Below the pieces are notes generated by a model. The model worked only from the letters and a program-made list of their open reading frames with translations. It made no database searches and had not been told where the DNA came from. From Typhlomys cinereus (lineage: Eukaryota; Chordata; Mammalia; Rodentia; Platacanthomyidae): a stretch of 64,000 nt of DNA. This document shows, in pieces, positions 12,501 through 26,400 of this stretch (position 1 is its first letter; the number at the start of each line of letters is the position of its first letter). The position numbers and the translations under genes were made by a program. The stretch is from the NCBI GenBank assembly GCA_023101885.1, contig JALPQD010000138.1, positions 984,542 through 1,048,541 of the forward strand. The letters are read 5' to 3'.

Positions 12501-15500
12501 GCTTGTGTGTGCCCCGGGGACTGAGCCTTAGGATTCGTGGGTATAATAGATATTGTCTGAATGAGGTTTCATGTGTTTGAATACTTGGCTCCCAGCTCTC
12601 CTTTCTTTCCTCCCTCCCTCCTGACCATTAATGCAAAGTGAGTCAACAGCTATGCTTTATCTACCTGCATGCTGCCATGCCTTTCTGTTGTGCTGGACTA
12701 CCTCTTAAAACTGTAAGCCCCAAATAATAAACCTTTTCTCCTTTAAGCTGCTTTGGTCAGAGTGTCTTATCACTGCAACTGAAGAGTGGCTGGCTCGCTA
12801 CGTTAGGTATATATGCACCCCCATCATAGCTAGTCCTCGCTCTAAAGCCTCATCCTAAGTCTTACATTGATGAGACTGCTGTGACTTTCTTAGGTCATAA
12901 AAAGCAGAAAAGATATGCAGAAGAGTTAAGCTTGGGGCTGGGTGGATCTAAAGACTCAGTGCTGTCTACAGAATGGCACCAACCCTCGGCTGGTTCCTGC
13001 CAGCACACATTCATCCCGTCAGTCTCTCGTAGGAGATGGAGTGCTTGGTGACAAGTATGATCGGAGAGTCTCTATGAGGGTCACAGGCCTGTCCGCTTCC
13101 CTGTCTTACTTCTATCTGCCTCGTTTCATCATGGAGAACCAGTTATGTTTTCTTCTGATGTGTTTGCAGTCAGCAGCACTAGTGGGCATGAAAGGAAGAA
13201 GCTGAAGTTCTTCTTGTGGTCCAGAGTAGACAAGACTGTCCCAAAGCAATCGTAAATACCACTCTCTGAGAACCTCAGGAAAACTGAGTTGAAACTCCAG
13301 TAATTTGAAGATAGCTTGGAAGGTAAATCTCATGAGAACATTTACTCAGGGACAAGGCCCAGTGGAAAAGTGATGCATGATGGAGGTATGAAGAGTGAAA
13401 TGGGTTTTTGGAGAATTTAACTCTGCTAGCAATACCTCTGCTTGATTGGTGGAGCTTTGGAGGACGAGGTGCTAAAGTCTTTCCTGAGAACTGCCAGGGC
13501 TACAACTAGATGGGAAAGAAATGCGACACGAGCTGTGGCTACCCTGTGCTGAGCGCATGATGGACAGGTGCAAGGGGCTTGGCCTGGTCCAGAAAGGTCG
13601 GACTATTTTTCTTACAGAGGCCAGAGAGTTGGAACTGGGCTTCAAAGAGTAAGTGGGACAAGTGGGGTGGAGATAGGGGGGCCAGGATGCCCTGGTGAGG
13701 TACCCCCCGCTCCTTGCTGCAGCTTTTCCTGCCTCACACAAGGTGCTGGCGCTCATGTGGCCTCCCCGCAAGATGACAGGAGAGAAAATGAGGGGACAGT
13801 GAAAACAGTAGTGTCACTGACTCATGTCTTTGCGATTCTGTCAGGAGCTTTGGGAAAGTGGGTCAGAATGGTGGCTGCCACCTCTGCCGCCATGTGGAAC
13901 AGGGAACGGCTGATGTGCAGCCTTTCTGATCTCAGCGAGGACAGTTCCCTTTGTTCAAACTTATGACCGGAAGAAAAACAAGCTGAAAATCAACTAAAAG
14001 TAAGGCAAAATAATGTGAATAAAACAAAGGAGGAAAGTTCGAAGCAGAAGAGTGTCGCCATGTTTCAGGGATGGTAGGAGACTGTCTCCTTAAGAGACAA
14101 ACGCACACTATCCCATGCGCTTCCGCCTAGGAAAGATCCCCCCCCCCACTCCCATGCGACAGCGCTTGCTCTAGTAATTCATATTCTACCATGTTTCAGA
14201 AAGTGGCTTAAGGACACGCTAAACAAGACGAGCACTGTGCCAATCAGGAAGAGCAGAGGAAAAAGGAAGGGAGGAATGGGGTAGGGCTAGACGGAGACCA
14301 ACAGGGCTGGAGCAAGTGACTCCTGGCTGGGTTTGGAATCTGGATGCCCTGGGCACCTGAGCAGTGTCTTTGAGGTAGGGACACTCTAGCTGTGTGGGAG
14401 GAGTGAAACTGACCATAGAGATCTGTGACAGGGCTCCCCTCAGAGGCTGATGGCAAGCCGCACACCAGAGACAGGAGGAGCCACAGGGAAGATCCCACCA
14501 GCACAGCCTTACCCGGTCAGATCAAGGTGACTGATGACCAGGTTCCGGCCGTTCTCAGTCCGGGTGAGCTGCAGAATCAGGGCGAGGCTCTGGCGCTGAA
14601 TAACCCAGACTCTGGAGGCCAGGAGGAAGGGCAGCAGCTGGGCCATGTCGGGGTGGGTCACAAGCACACGCTGGTTCTCCTCTGCAAAACATGTCCTGCC
14701 TTGAGCTGCCAGGACAATACTTAAGCCGGTTCCATCTCCCACCCACCCTAACAGGAAGCCCATGCTCGTTGGCCAGGCAGGGTAGTGACATGAAAGAACA
14801 GGATCCAGAGTCAGGCTGCAGGGTCTGCGTGAGCAGGGCGAGGCCCCTGGCTAAGGACTAACTCCTGTGGCCATAAGTTTCCTCCACTGGCTAGAGCTGT
14901 CAGAAGGATTCAGTGAGCCAATGCGTAATCATGCTAGCCAGGGACCGGCAGATGCATACAGACCAGATACAATATTATTATCACAGGAGACCCCTGGTGT
15001 GTAGAGCCTGGACGTGGGGCAAAAAGAAAGGAATTGGCCTAACTGTGAAGTATGTTTAGATCATTAAACTGTATCAATGGCCAGTGAGCAATCATCCATA
15101 TTCTTCCCTGGATATCCCGACATCACATGAGACTGATCAGCAAAGCACGGCCTCCTTCCAAGGCTATGAGCTGTCTCCAGGGCAGTAGCGGTGGGTTCAC
15201 CCCCTTTCACCTACTTCATGTTTGTGCACAAGGCCAAATCTTTCTCTCTGAAACAAATTTCTTAAAAGTGAGGGAAATGCTGAAAATCCTGAGCAATGTA
15301 GAAGCTGCAATGGTGACCTAGAAAAATTTTAGGAGAACTTAATGGACTCCAGAAGATGCTAGTAAGAAGAAAGATAAGAGTTGACTAAACAGAACCCTTC
15401 TGGCATTTTACTGACTCATAGACACTATTATAGACACCAATCAGTGTCCGAAGATGCTGGCTGATGGTCACATAATTCAAGATGCTGTGGTCAACAGACT

Positions 15501-17884
15501 ATTTTTAAACAGGCAAAAAGGAAACACTGTTCACCCCGCTGCTGGTACATGAGCAGAAATCACAGTCTGCGGAGTGGGGAAAGACTGGCTGAGACCACTC
15601 ATTAGGCTGACAGTGGCCTTGTCTGCCCTCCTGTGTCCTGGGGCTGAGGAAGAGGAAGATGCTTGGAAATTTACTGCCATGTCGATCTTGGTTTTGATCC
15701 ACACATATTTTGGAGGGTAAGGGCAGGGAGATCTTGATGCTTGCTCTGCCAGGCCTGGCTGTTGGGGAGAACTAGCATGCTTGCTTGAGTCTCTCTCCAG
15801 TTTCGGGGACACAGTCGTGGCCATTAGCGGTGATGAGCCAAGCTTACCGTTGTCATTACACACTGCTTGCCAGAGCTTGAGAACTGCCACACAGAGGATC
15901 TCTTCCACGGTATCTTTCTTTGCTGTGGAAAAGCACCTGGAGTGGACAAGAAGAGCCACAGGGATCTGCAAATCACCCTGTATTCTCTTTGCTCATTTGC
16001 ACCCCAAGCTCAACAACTGCAAACCGAAGAGCTTATTTTTTTTTAAATTTAGACTCACAGATCATTAGGACCAAGGAGCTGTCAATCACTGAACCTCACA
16101 TTCCAGGTCAAGGACAAGGCTAAGAAGAAAGACAAGGGTGGTGGAAGGAAGACAGGGATAGTAGAGAACCAGGGATTTATGAGTGATGAGTGGGCACACA
16201 GACATATGCTGGTATTTCAGCCCACGCCAGGATCTGAGAAGCACCTCAGCACAGGATCAAATGGAGTGAGTTAGCACATCGCCTTCTGCCATCCTTCTTT
16301 GGATGGAATACTAAACGGTGGGGCTAGGAAGCAGGCTTTGTGGATAAAGTCTGGCCGTGCAAGCATGAGGCATGGAGCTCAGATCTCCAGATTTCAAGTA
16401 GAAGCTGGGCAGCTAGGGCTGCTGCTTGTAATCCTAGTACTCAGGAGGCAGAGATATGGGATCCCTAGAGCAAGTTGGCTAGCTATATTAGATGGTTGGT
16501 GAGCTCTGGGTTCAAGAGACCCTGCCTCAATAATAAAAAGTCAAGTGATTGAGGAAGACAATGGACATCAACTTCAGGCTAATACATAAGCACAAACATG
16601 GGTCCACACACATGAGGACACATATACATGTGCATGTGTATCAAGTGAGCATGCATATTAGACAGACACACAGACAAACACACACACATACATACACACA
16701 CACAAACACACACACGTACACATGCAGAAATTTAAATGGATTCAGCCACGACCCAGGTGATTCTACTTTCTTATATAACCAGAAAGTTCCCAAAGAGGAA
16801 AAAGAATAGATGGCAGAGTTGCTGATGCTGATAGAATGGGCATTTCCCTGAATCTGAGGCATGGGGAGGTACTGTGAATCTGCCGTGTCTCTCTCAGCTG
16901 CAGCGGGACCCAAAGGGCCTGAGGCCCTGGCAGCTTTGTGTTCCTTGAGGGGTCAGTCACCCTGCTGAGGGGCAGGGACCCTGTGTGGTCAATGGTCAGT
17001 ATCTGGTGGACAAGAAATGTCTGTCCTTCCTGACCTTGACACTGGGCTCTTTTTCAGACACCCCTACCTTCGTATGACTTCGTTGTTGTTGATGATGTTG
17101 AATCCCTCGTGTGTTCTGAATAAGGTTCTCTCCATGCCTGAAACAAATCCACAGGAACCAGGTCAGGTTCCTGAGCCACCTGGCTGGCATCTGGCTATAG
17201 CATGGTCAGGAGACCTCAGGGTGGAAGGCCGAGGTCACCAGACATCTAGCTTGACCTCTGGACTCTGAGAAATGCAATTGCCAGCCAACTGCCCACGGTG
17301 CTGCAGTCAGAGGGACTAGAGGCGCTGGGGGTTGGAGGGGATGAGATGGGGGTGCTCTGAAGGTCACTGTCACATCCACCACTTTGCAGCCTCCAGAAAA
17401 CTTCCAAAGCTGCTTAACCTCAGGAAAGAATAGGCAAGTCATCTGGGCCTCGATAATTACTTTGAAGCTGTTTCTAAGCTCAGGAAAGGAACCTCAAAGT
17501 TCCAAAGAGCCTGCTGAGGAGACCTTGTGCAGCCCCCATGCGACCCTAAAGGGAATCGGGGACTCTGTGTGGCTGTGTGAACGGCATTCTGTCACCAAGC
17601 AATGAATCTTAGGTAAACTCCCACATCAGCGCTTACAGGACTGGTTATAGAATGGCTCCCGCGGGACAGGGAGGTGCTGCTTCTGGAGAGCTTTTCTCAT
17701 CCCAAGTAGCCAACAGGTGCAATAGGGTGAGCCCTGCTGATTAACTTTCCTCCACTGCTAGAGAAGGTTGGGTATGTGCACAGAATATTTGGAGTAGATG
17801 TGTGAGTGTGAGTAATATGTGTTTGAGGTGTGTGGGGCATTGGGGGAGACTGAATATATATAAATATAATGATATAGGTATAAT

Positions 17885-17925
<41 letters not shown>

Positions 17926-20367
17926 AGTAAATGCAGTGTGTGTTTGTGGTGTCTATTGCAAGGATGTTGAGCCTCTGCATTCTATAAAAGAGTGACAGGG
18001 GCTGAGGTACATTACTTTAGATGTTCAGTCGCTGCCTGTGGATGAGGAGATTCTATGTCCCACAGAGCCAGCCCTCCCAAACCTACGCCTATGCAATGGC
18101 AGTGCTGGGGAGACCACATGCACCCCGACTTACAATCTTTCATCATTTCCGTCAGGATCTCAATGCCTCCTGCATAGAACAAGGGCGTCTGGCCAGGCTT
18201 GGAAAGGGTTTCTAGGAGATTTTTGACTGACACAGCTGTGTTCTTTCCTGAGTCCAGAGATTTCTGGGCCTCCTTCTCTTGAAGGTCTGCCTTTTCCCGG
18301 AGATCTACTTGATTTAGGCATTCTAGAAAAAACGAGCAGAAAAGAAACAAAACAAAACAAAAAAAACCCAATGCAAAACAGAGCAATACTCCAATATCGA
18401 CATTATCACACAAGAACCCCTCAGACCCTTCCCACCCCTCCCTTTTATTCTGTCAAGATGGGATGCTGGGAAGCATGAAGAATTAAAATAATTCAACTCT
18501 TTATTTGCTCCCAGAATCTAAAGCCATCGTGGGAATTCGGGATGGTCTGGATGTCTGTGGAGGATGGTACCCAGGAAGGAGGGCAAAGCAGAGCTGCCAA
18601 CACAGAGGGCCCCACAGCACAGGAAAGATGAAGCTGCTTCTCGTCTTGTGCAAGGGCAGCAGAGGGAGGGAAGGACAGGAATGGAGGGAGGGAAGGCAGT
18701 AGCTTCTGGAACCTTCTCACCTTTCACCTGTTGCTGCAACTTGGGGTTTATTTCTAAGATCTTCTGATAACACTTTCTAGCCTAGAAAAAAGAAACAAGT
18801 CCTTGAAGGCTAGTCAGAGGGCAGCTGTGATTACAAGCCAGATGCTGGGCATCCCTTGTTATTTCCTCCTAGCTAGACTCGCCTGCTCTCAGCTCAGGAG
18901 GTGCAGGAGAGCACTTGCTTTTGATAGTTTCTATTTAGGTTCTATGGAGGCCACAAGCCCCTTTACCAAATTCTTTTCTTTCTCTCCTCTTTCCTACCCC
19001 CTTACCATTCCCTCCCCTCCTTCCTACCTCCCCTTCTTTCTTCCTTCCTAGCGTGTGCCAGTAGCTTGAGCATTTCAAATGATCACTTTCTCTTTAAGTC
19101 TGAAGTTAAGTCACTTTCACAGCCTAACTCCTTTTCAAATTATTCCTAATTTTTTAAAAGTGATCTGGAAGGCAGCATGTTTTTTTTTCTTTGCATATGT
19201 GTATGTTCCTGTGTGTTGCACGTGGGTAGGTAGGTGTACATGTGTGTGTGCAAGAGGGCACTTGAGTTTTTGTGCCTGTGGAGGCCCAAGGGTGACATCA
19301 GGAATCATCCTGAATTGTTCTATCTTCCTGTTTTGCCAGTCTCTGCCTTCCAAGGCCAGAATTACAGGCTGCGTCGACATCTCCCCCACCCCCAGCAATT
19401 TTTGAATGGGATCTGAGGCAAAGGCTTTAACTTTAGTCCCCTCTGAACTCATTTCTAAACTTGTGTTGTCAGCTACAGACAGAGCTGACAATGATACCAT
19501 CTGGACATTTTGTGGATCATCTCAGCTTGGGATAAGAATTTACCATGATGTATATGCAGAACTTAGATGTGATATCTTCAGAAAGAAAGAACAGGACACT
19601 GTCTGCCATAGAGACCCAGGGGAGGGAATGAAGGAAACTGGAGATTATGCTGATGGAGAGACCAGGAGCTGGAAAAGAACATCACAGAGTTAGAGGAACA
19701 ACTACAAAGAGAGACAGGGGAAGTCCCTTCACTACCCCAAACACTCAGAAAACTCAACGAAGGAGTCTTAGGGAGCAGACTAGAGGAAGATGGATCAGGA
19801 TGTCTGGGCCAGGCCAGAATTGTCCATATAGATATGAGACATTTCAAGAGAAAAAGCTAAGGAAATAAACAGTTTTCACATATCCTGCAGGTTGGTGGAG
19901 GTTCATGTAGAAGAGTCGGATTAAGAACGAACAGAAGGAAGAATATCACACTTTAGAAAAGCATTATCACCAGATAGAAGTGTGTGTGACAGAACCGAGT
20001 CTTATCTGTCTCAGATCCAGTCTGCCCACTTGCCATCAGCACACACTCAGGATCCATCACCGCGGCTGGACCATTTGTTATAGTAGCCTTCCAATGGGCT
20101 CGCTAGTCCTATCTTGCTGTGTTACAATATGTCGTCACTTAGAAGTCAGAGTCATCCCTTTAAATACATGCCATGGGCTCGTGAGGTGGCTCTGTGGGTG
20201 AGAGGGCTTGCAGTGGGATATACCTGCAATCCCAGCAAAGATGAGATGGGAAGTGAATATAAATGAAAGCTCACAGGCTGGCTAGCCTGGCCTGTATGGC
20301 AGGCCACTGAGATCCTGTCTCAAACAAAAAGTGGACTGAGACTGTCCTCTGACCTCCACACATGAAT

Positions 20368-20414
<47 letters not shown>

Positions 20415-23400
20415 TGTAACAATATGTTAACATTTACCTATAGCTGTTACTTTCCAGATTTATCCATGAATTCAGACACAAGACCATCAAAATTCCATCT
20501 GGCTTCTCTAAAGAAATTGCCAAGATGATCCTGAAATTCACATGAAAACTCAGGAAAACAACAATGCCTAAAACAATCCTGAAATGGAAGAGGAGGGAAT
20601 TCAGCGGCAGGAGAAAGTGAGAAAGTTACAAACTTACTTCAAGGCTGCAGAAAACTACAGAAAGGTGTATCAGTTACCACCCCTACTATGGGTTTGTGGT
20701 TGCATTGTTGAGACAGGATTTTATATACTTACAAGAGATCTACATAGTGAATGATTAACTATCAGTTGATAAGAAACCCATGGGACCCTACAAAGTTCTG
20801 CTGAATAATGGGCACCCACAAGTTCATAAAGGCGGATAAATACACCAACTAGTATGCATGGGGAGGAATCCATCAGGCTTTAAGAGAAGATCTCAACCCT
20901 CAACTCACACAGGAGGCCTTGGTTGAACCCAATATATACAAAACAAAACAAAAAGACTTGACTATATAAGGAAGATTAGGAAGCAGGGATGGGAGCAAAG
21001 GAGGAGCAACTATATGGAAGGTTCTGTATACATGCATAGGAACAACAAAGAGCAAAATTCATCAATAAATGAGAGATAACCAATTTGGTACACAAATAAG
21101 CGAAAACAAGCAAAATCTATAGAGAGATGGTGGCCCAGATACAGATGTGGGTAGGTGGAATAAAATCGAAAGTCTAGGGAGAATCTCTTTTATTTATGAC
21201 TAATTTTTTTGGCTTGTGTTGGTGTTGGTGTGAAGGTGGGTGTGCACATTGGTGTAGGAGATACTGCGCATGCCCATGGAGGCCTAAGGGTGACTTCAGG
21301 TATCACCCCAGATTGCTCTACCTCCTTATTGCTTTGCTCTGGGATTTCCCAGGCTCTGCTTTCCAGTGTAAGTGTAGGCTGATGCCATTTCTACCTGGTG
21401 GTTTTTTTTTAATTTTTTTATTATTTATTATTTATTCAATTGTGCATGTATGTGTGTGTACGTGTGTGCATATGTATGTGTGTGTGTGTGTGTAGAACCA
21501 CGGATGAATTCGGGAACCACCATGGACCACCTCCACCTACCTCCTCCTTGTTTACTCTGCCCTGGGATTCACAGGCTCTGCCCTACCAGGACCAGAAACG
21601 CAGGACACCCCCGCTTCCGCCTGGCATCTATACATGGGGTCTAGGATCCGAACTCAGGACCTTCTGCCTGCAAGGCAAGGCTTAACCCCTGAGTCACCTC
21701 TCCAGCCCCCTACCTGGTGTTTTTAAGTGGAATCTTGGATCTAAATTCAAGTCGTTTTGCTTGTGAGGCAAAGGCCTAACCCCTGAACCATCTTCTCAGC
21801 TAACTGATTTTTGACCAGGATACTAAGATTATTCAGTAAATGGTACTGAGACAATAATGGACATCCTGACAAGAAAGAATGAAGTTGAGTTTCTATCTTA
21901 TTCCATACACAAAAGGTAATATGAGATGGGTTTCAGATCTAAATGTGAGAACTAAAGACCTAAAAACCTTAGAGGAAAGCACAGGTCCAAATCTCTATGA
22001 CCTCAGACAAGGTCATTTCTTTCCTATGACAATACATCAAGAAACGATAGAAGGGAAAAACAGATAATTGACAATATTTTCAAAATTAAGAATTTTAGTG
22101 CCTTCAATAAGAACATAAAGAAAATGAAAATAGTGGAAAAATATTTGTAGATCAAATAACTGATAAGAAACTTGTATTCAGAATATATCATAAACTCTTT
22201 GTAACTTATAAAACAGAAACCATAGAACTTTAAAGTGGGTCAAGGAGGTAAAGAGCCATTTCTCCATAAAGATACACAGAAACGACCAATGAGCACATAA
22301 AAAACCCTCGGCATCACTTGTATTTGAAGAATGCAAATCAAACCTAATGAGGCGTCATCTCACACTTGCCAGCTGAGAACTGAGCCTTTAGCACACCTAG
22401 AAAGAGTGCTTTAGTTAAGGCAAACATCTGAACAAGTCTAGGAGATGATTTAACTGATGTGGGAAGGCCTAGTTCACAGTAGCTGGGGTGATTCTCTGCA
22501 CAGGAGGATGAGATGGAGAGAGAGAGCTGGCTGGAAGTCGGCAGCCTGACCAGCTAAAAAGTGTGCTTGGATCCTGGTCCCTCTCTCAGCTCTTCCTGTG
22601 GATGTCGTGTGGTGGTTCCCTTGGCTTTGTCTGACAGTTCTGCTAGTGCTTCTGTCCCAGTGCTTCTGAAATCGTAAGCTGGAGTGAAAAAAAAATCCCC
22701 TTCCTCCTCTACAATGTCTGGGTCACATAGCAGTGGAATGAGAAGTTAGCATAGTACCCCTAGCACAGATGCAATGAAAAAGGCAGATAGATAGCACTAG
22801 AATGCATTGAAGATGTTGGGGCTCTCAGGTACTGTGGTAGAAATGCAAAATGCTGTCGTCATTGGAAAACAGTGTGGTAGCTCTTCAAAATTAGATGCTG
22901 TTTACCATACGACTCAGCAATCACACTCCTAGGCATCTATCCAAGAGGCTCATGAAGATAAAGAACCAGCACGTGGGGCTGGGCATGGAGCTCAGTTGGC
23001 AGAGAGCTTGTCTACCGTGCACAAGCCTCGGGTTCAACCCTGAGTACAGCATAAACGTGCCTATAATCCCAGCACTCCAGATGCAGAGGCAGAAGGAGAT
23101 AAATTCCAGGCCATTCTCAGTCACAGAGAGTGCAAAGGCAGTACAGGCTACATAGGGCTTGTCTCAAAAGCAAACGAGCCAGCAGACCTTGCATCTGAAT
23201 GCTCGTCACAGCACTGTTCATAGTATTCAGATATTAGAAGCAACCTAAATGTTCAAGCTTTCGCCTGACAAAATACAGTATGCTCACATGATGGAATTAT
23301 TAGCAATAAAAAGGAATGAAGAACTCCTTTGTGCTTACTATGCCATGGGAAAGTATCAGGTAAATGAAAAGTATCAGTTATAAGGACCACAGGTTGTTTG

Positions 23401-26400
23401 AATCTGCTTATAAAAATGTCCAGAATAATGTCTAGGTATAGAAAGACCAGTTGTCTAAGGTTGAAATAGGACTAAAAAAAAGAGGTATGACTATCAATAG
23501 CTGTACTTTTTTTTTTTTGAAACAAGAAGAGCTCTAAAATTGTTTGTGGTAACAGCTGGCCAACTCTGTAAATATACTGAAAGTCTTTGATTGTATACTT
23601 TCTTTAGTTAAAGGCTAAATGCTCACTGTATATCTTAGCACACCTGTTATTGATATTATTTAGTATTTAGTGTATATTTAAATAGCAATTTGCATAGTAC
23701 ATATTGGCATAGTAATTTAGGTGATGAGATTACAAGTACATGCCGCTTGCTTCCTTGGCTTCTGTCTTTTCTCTGCAGAAGCTAGCTAAACTCTGGTAGT
23801 AGATGCTGCTGAAGTTGATTCCTACAGGCTTGTGCGGTTGTTCCAGCTAACACGTGACATCCTTCCCAATCCTAGGGTCCTGAGACTTGGAAAAACACTG
23901 AAAGCAGGAATGATGACTACCCAGTCCACACAACTGGGACTGCTCTGTGATCCCAGGCGCCTCTTACTTTTCTCTCAGGACTCACCTTGCTGTTGTTCTT
24001 CATGGCCAGGTGGGCTTTCCCCATGTGGAAATATGCTTTTGTGCATTTTTCATCACACTGCATAAAAGAGAAAGACCGATCAGACGTCTCAGCAAATCTG
24101 AAGCCATTAGCAACTTCCCTGCCTGTCCCCACTAACAGAAGTGAGGCGGAGCTTTGGGTCTTGACAGCTACCAGAGTTGACAATTACATTTTTTCTGTGG
24201 GTCTGTGACTGAAGTAATTGACATCTGCAAGGTGCAGGCCCAAGCCCGGGGCTGACAGGTGAAGCTTTCTATCAAATTAGCGATATCTCTCAGGCTCTAC
24301 TTCCATTTAATGAGACCCTCCTAGGAGTGAAACAGAGACCCTGACTTTAGGGATGCCCTCAACATTCAAAGCACCCGGGATGTTCATCAAAACCCCGACA
24401 GGCTGCTGGTGAGCCAATTAAATTATCTTCTTGGGCAGGACCCAGACATAAATAATTTTCAGCTCTCCAGGTGATACGACTGGGCAGCTGGGTTTAAAAA
24501 CGACCGGGAGATGGAGAGATGGCCCAGGGGTTAAGTCTTTGCTTCACAAGCAAAAGGACCTGACTTTGGATCCCCGATCCCATATAAAAATGCTGGGTGA
24601 AAATGGTGGAAGGCAGAAGCTGGGAAACTCCAGAGCAAAGCAATGAAGAGGTAGAGCAGTTCACACCCTTGGGCCTCCACACAGTGCCCTTTACACAGAC
24701 ATACACATACAGGCACGCACATGCATGCATGAACACACATGCACACACACGCAGTGCCCTTTTCTATACATGAGTGCACAACATACATGCATACACATGC
24801 ACACACATATGCACACATGCACACACACGCATGCACACTCATGCACATGCATACACCTACACAGGCCAAAAAACAAAAAAAAACCAAAAACCCTACTACT
24901 GGCTTCATAGGGGAGAATGGGCTTTGGGTAAACGACTGTCCACAGCTGTGGTTACCAGTGTTTCTTAGTGGGCCAGTATGTTTCTCCTTGCATCTAAACC
25001 ATAACCTGCACACTGGGAGCTGACTCTCAAATCTCTTCACATCTGGAGAGATGCCTTCCTTAGAAAGAGGGGTTAGACTGAGGACATCCCATTCCCAGAG
25101 GAGTCCTCATACTCTTTTTCCTCCTCAGAGAGCCTGGTGCAAAGGCATGAACTAACCTTTAAGGCACCAATTGCCTAATCCTGGTGGAGCATCTGTTACG
25201 TGCACAGTATCATGACAGGTGAGATGCCCTGTAGGGTTCAGGCTTGAAGAAGTCAGGATGAGGTTGAGCTCAGGAGCCTAAAATATCCTATGGGAACCTT
25301 TGTTCTGCCCACTCACCAATGTGGAATGTGTTTTAGGTCTAAGTAACTTTTTGGACGTTCATTCTCCTTATCTGGAAACCGAAGGTATTAATAATAATGA
25401 TGATGATCATCATCATCATCGTTGCCGTCTCTTTGTCATATGTATATGGGTGTTGGGAGGAAGAAACATGTACAGCAATTAGTGCAGTGCTGGGAAATAT
25501 TTCATTAGCTGCTGCTGCTACGGTGATGTATAACCACCCACCTTAGAGCAAAAATGACTTAGAGAAAAGTTGAGTGACAGTGTAAAAGGGAACAGCAAAG
25601 GAGCTGGTCACTGATGTCCAGGATCCAAGAAGAAGTTAAAAAGGGCTGGAGAAGGAGTTCAGTATGGGATGACACTCATGTAGCATGCACAAGATCCCAG
25701 CTTTGATCCTCAGCACCAAAAACACCACCACCAAAAAACAAAACAATTTCTTTGAGCAATATCCTACAGGGGGAAAAAAGCCTGTATACGATAAGAAATG
25801 CCATTAAACAAGTCCAGTACGAAAAACTCTACTCAAGAGATGCAGTCGTTGGCCAGCAAGGTGGTTCGGTGGATGAAGTGCTTGCCAGGCAAGCATGAGG
25901 ATCAGAGTCTAGATTTCTAGAACTCATGCATGAGGTCAGGCAGGCATGGTGCCTGCTTGTGACCTGTCACTCGGGAGGCAGAGATAGAGGATCCCTGGCA
26001 GCTGGCTAATGAGACTGGCTGAGCTGGGAAGCTCCAGGTTCAGTGGGGGCTTCGCCTCAGTAAATGAAATAGAGAACAATCAAGGAAGATGTCAGGCATC
26101 AACTTCTGGCCTCCATACATATGCATGCATACCTGTACACACGTATGCAGACATACATCCACACCATATACAAATACACACACACACACATGTACAGACC
26201 ACATATGCAAAAAAGTATAGTCTAAAATAGGAAAACAAGGCATGCGAAAGAGAAGACTTGTAGTGAATATTGAATTAAAAGGAGAAATGAAGAGAGGAGG
26301 GTGAAGAGAGAAAAGATGGGGAGAGTCCTGATATGAAAGGGTCTATCTAGGATTGAGGTGTTAGGTGGGAAGAAGGTGGGGCTGAAAAGAGGGAGCTGAA

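Larger units (their letters stand above)
14682..17067 (-). other. TTC12: TTC12 introns flanking coding exon 11
   Basis: 14682-15847 looks unique. 15937-17067 contains a B4-like SINE and its (CA)n tail at about 16305-16730. Confidence 0.5.
20430..23480 (+). mobile_element. Old LINE-1 ORF2 3' region, broken up by SINE insertions
   Basis: Three blocks read as degenerate plus-strand L1 ORF2: about 20460-20600, 21805-22390 (starts with a tgatttttgaccaggatact-type segment) and 22820-23480 (accatacgactcagcaatca, ctcctaggcatctatccaag). Between them sit nested SINEs (21196-21800), an LTR-like repeat (about 22500-22760) and a B4-like SINE (22975-23170). All reading frames are broken. Confidence 0.7.

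Noticed and set aside
19234..19416. Recurrent peptide of the type [13 protein letters not shown] seen in many places
   Set aside because: It is the translated body of the tRNA-headed SINE, shared by copies at 6834, 9108, 40161, 44781 and others.
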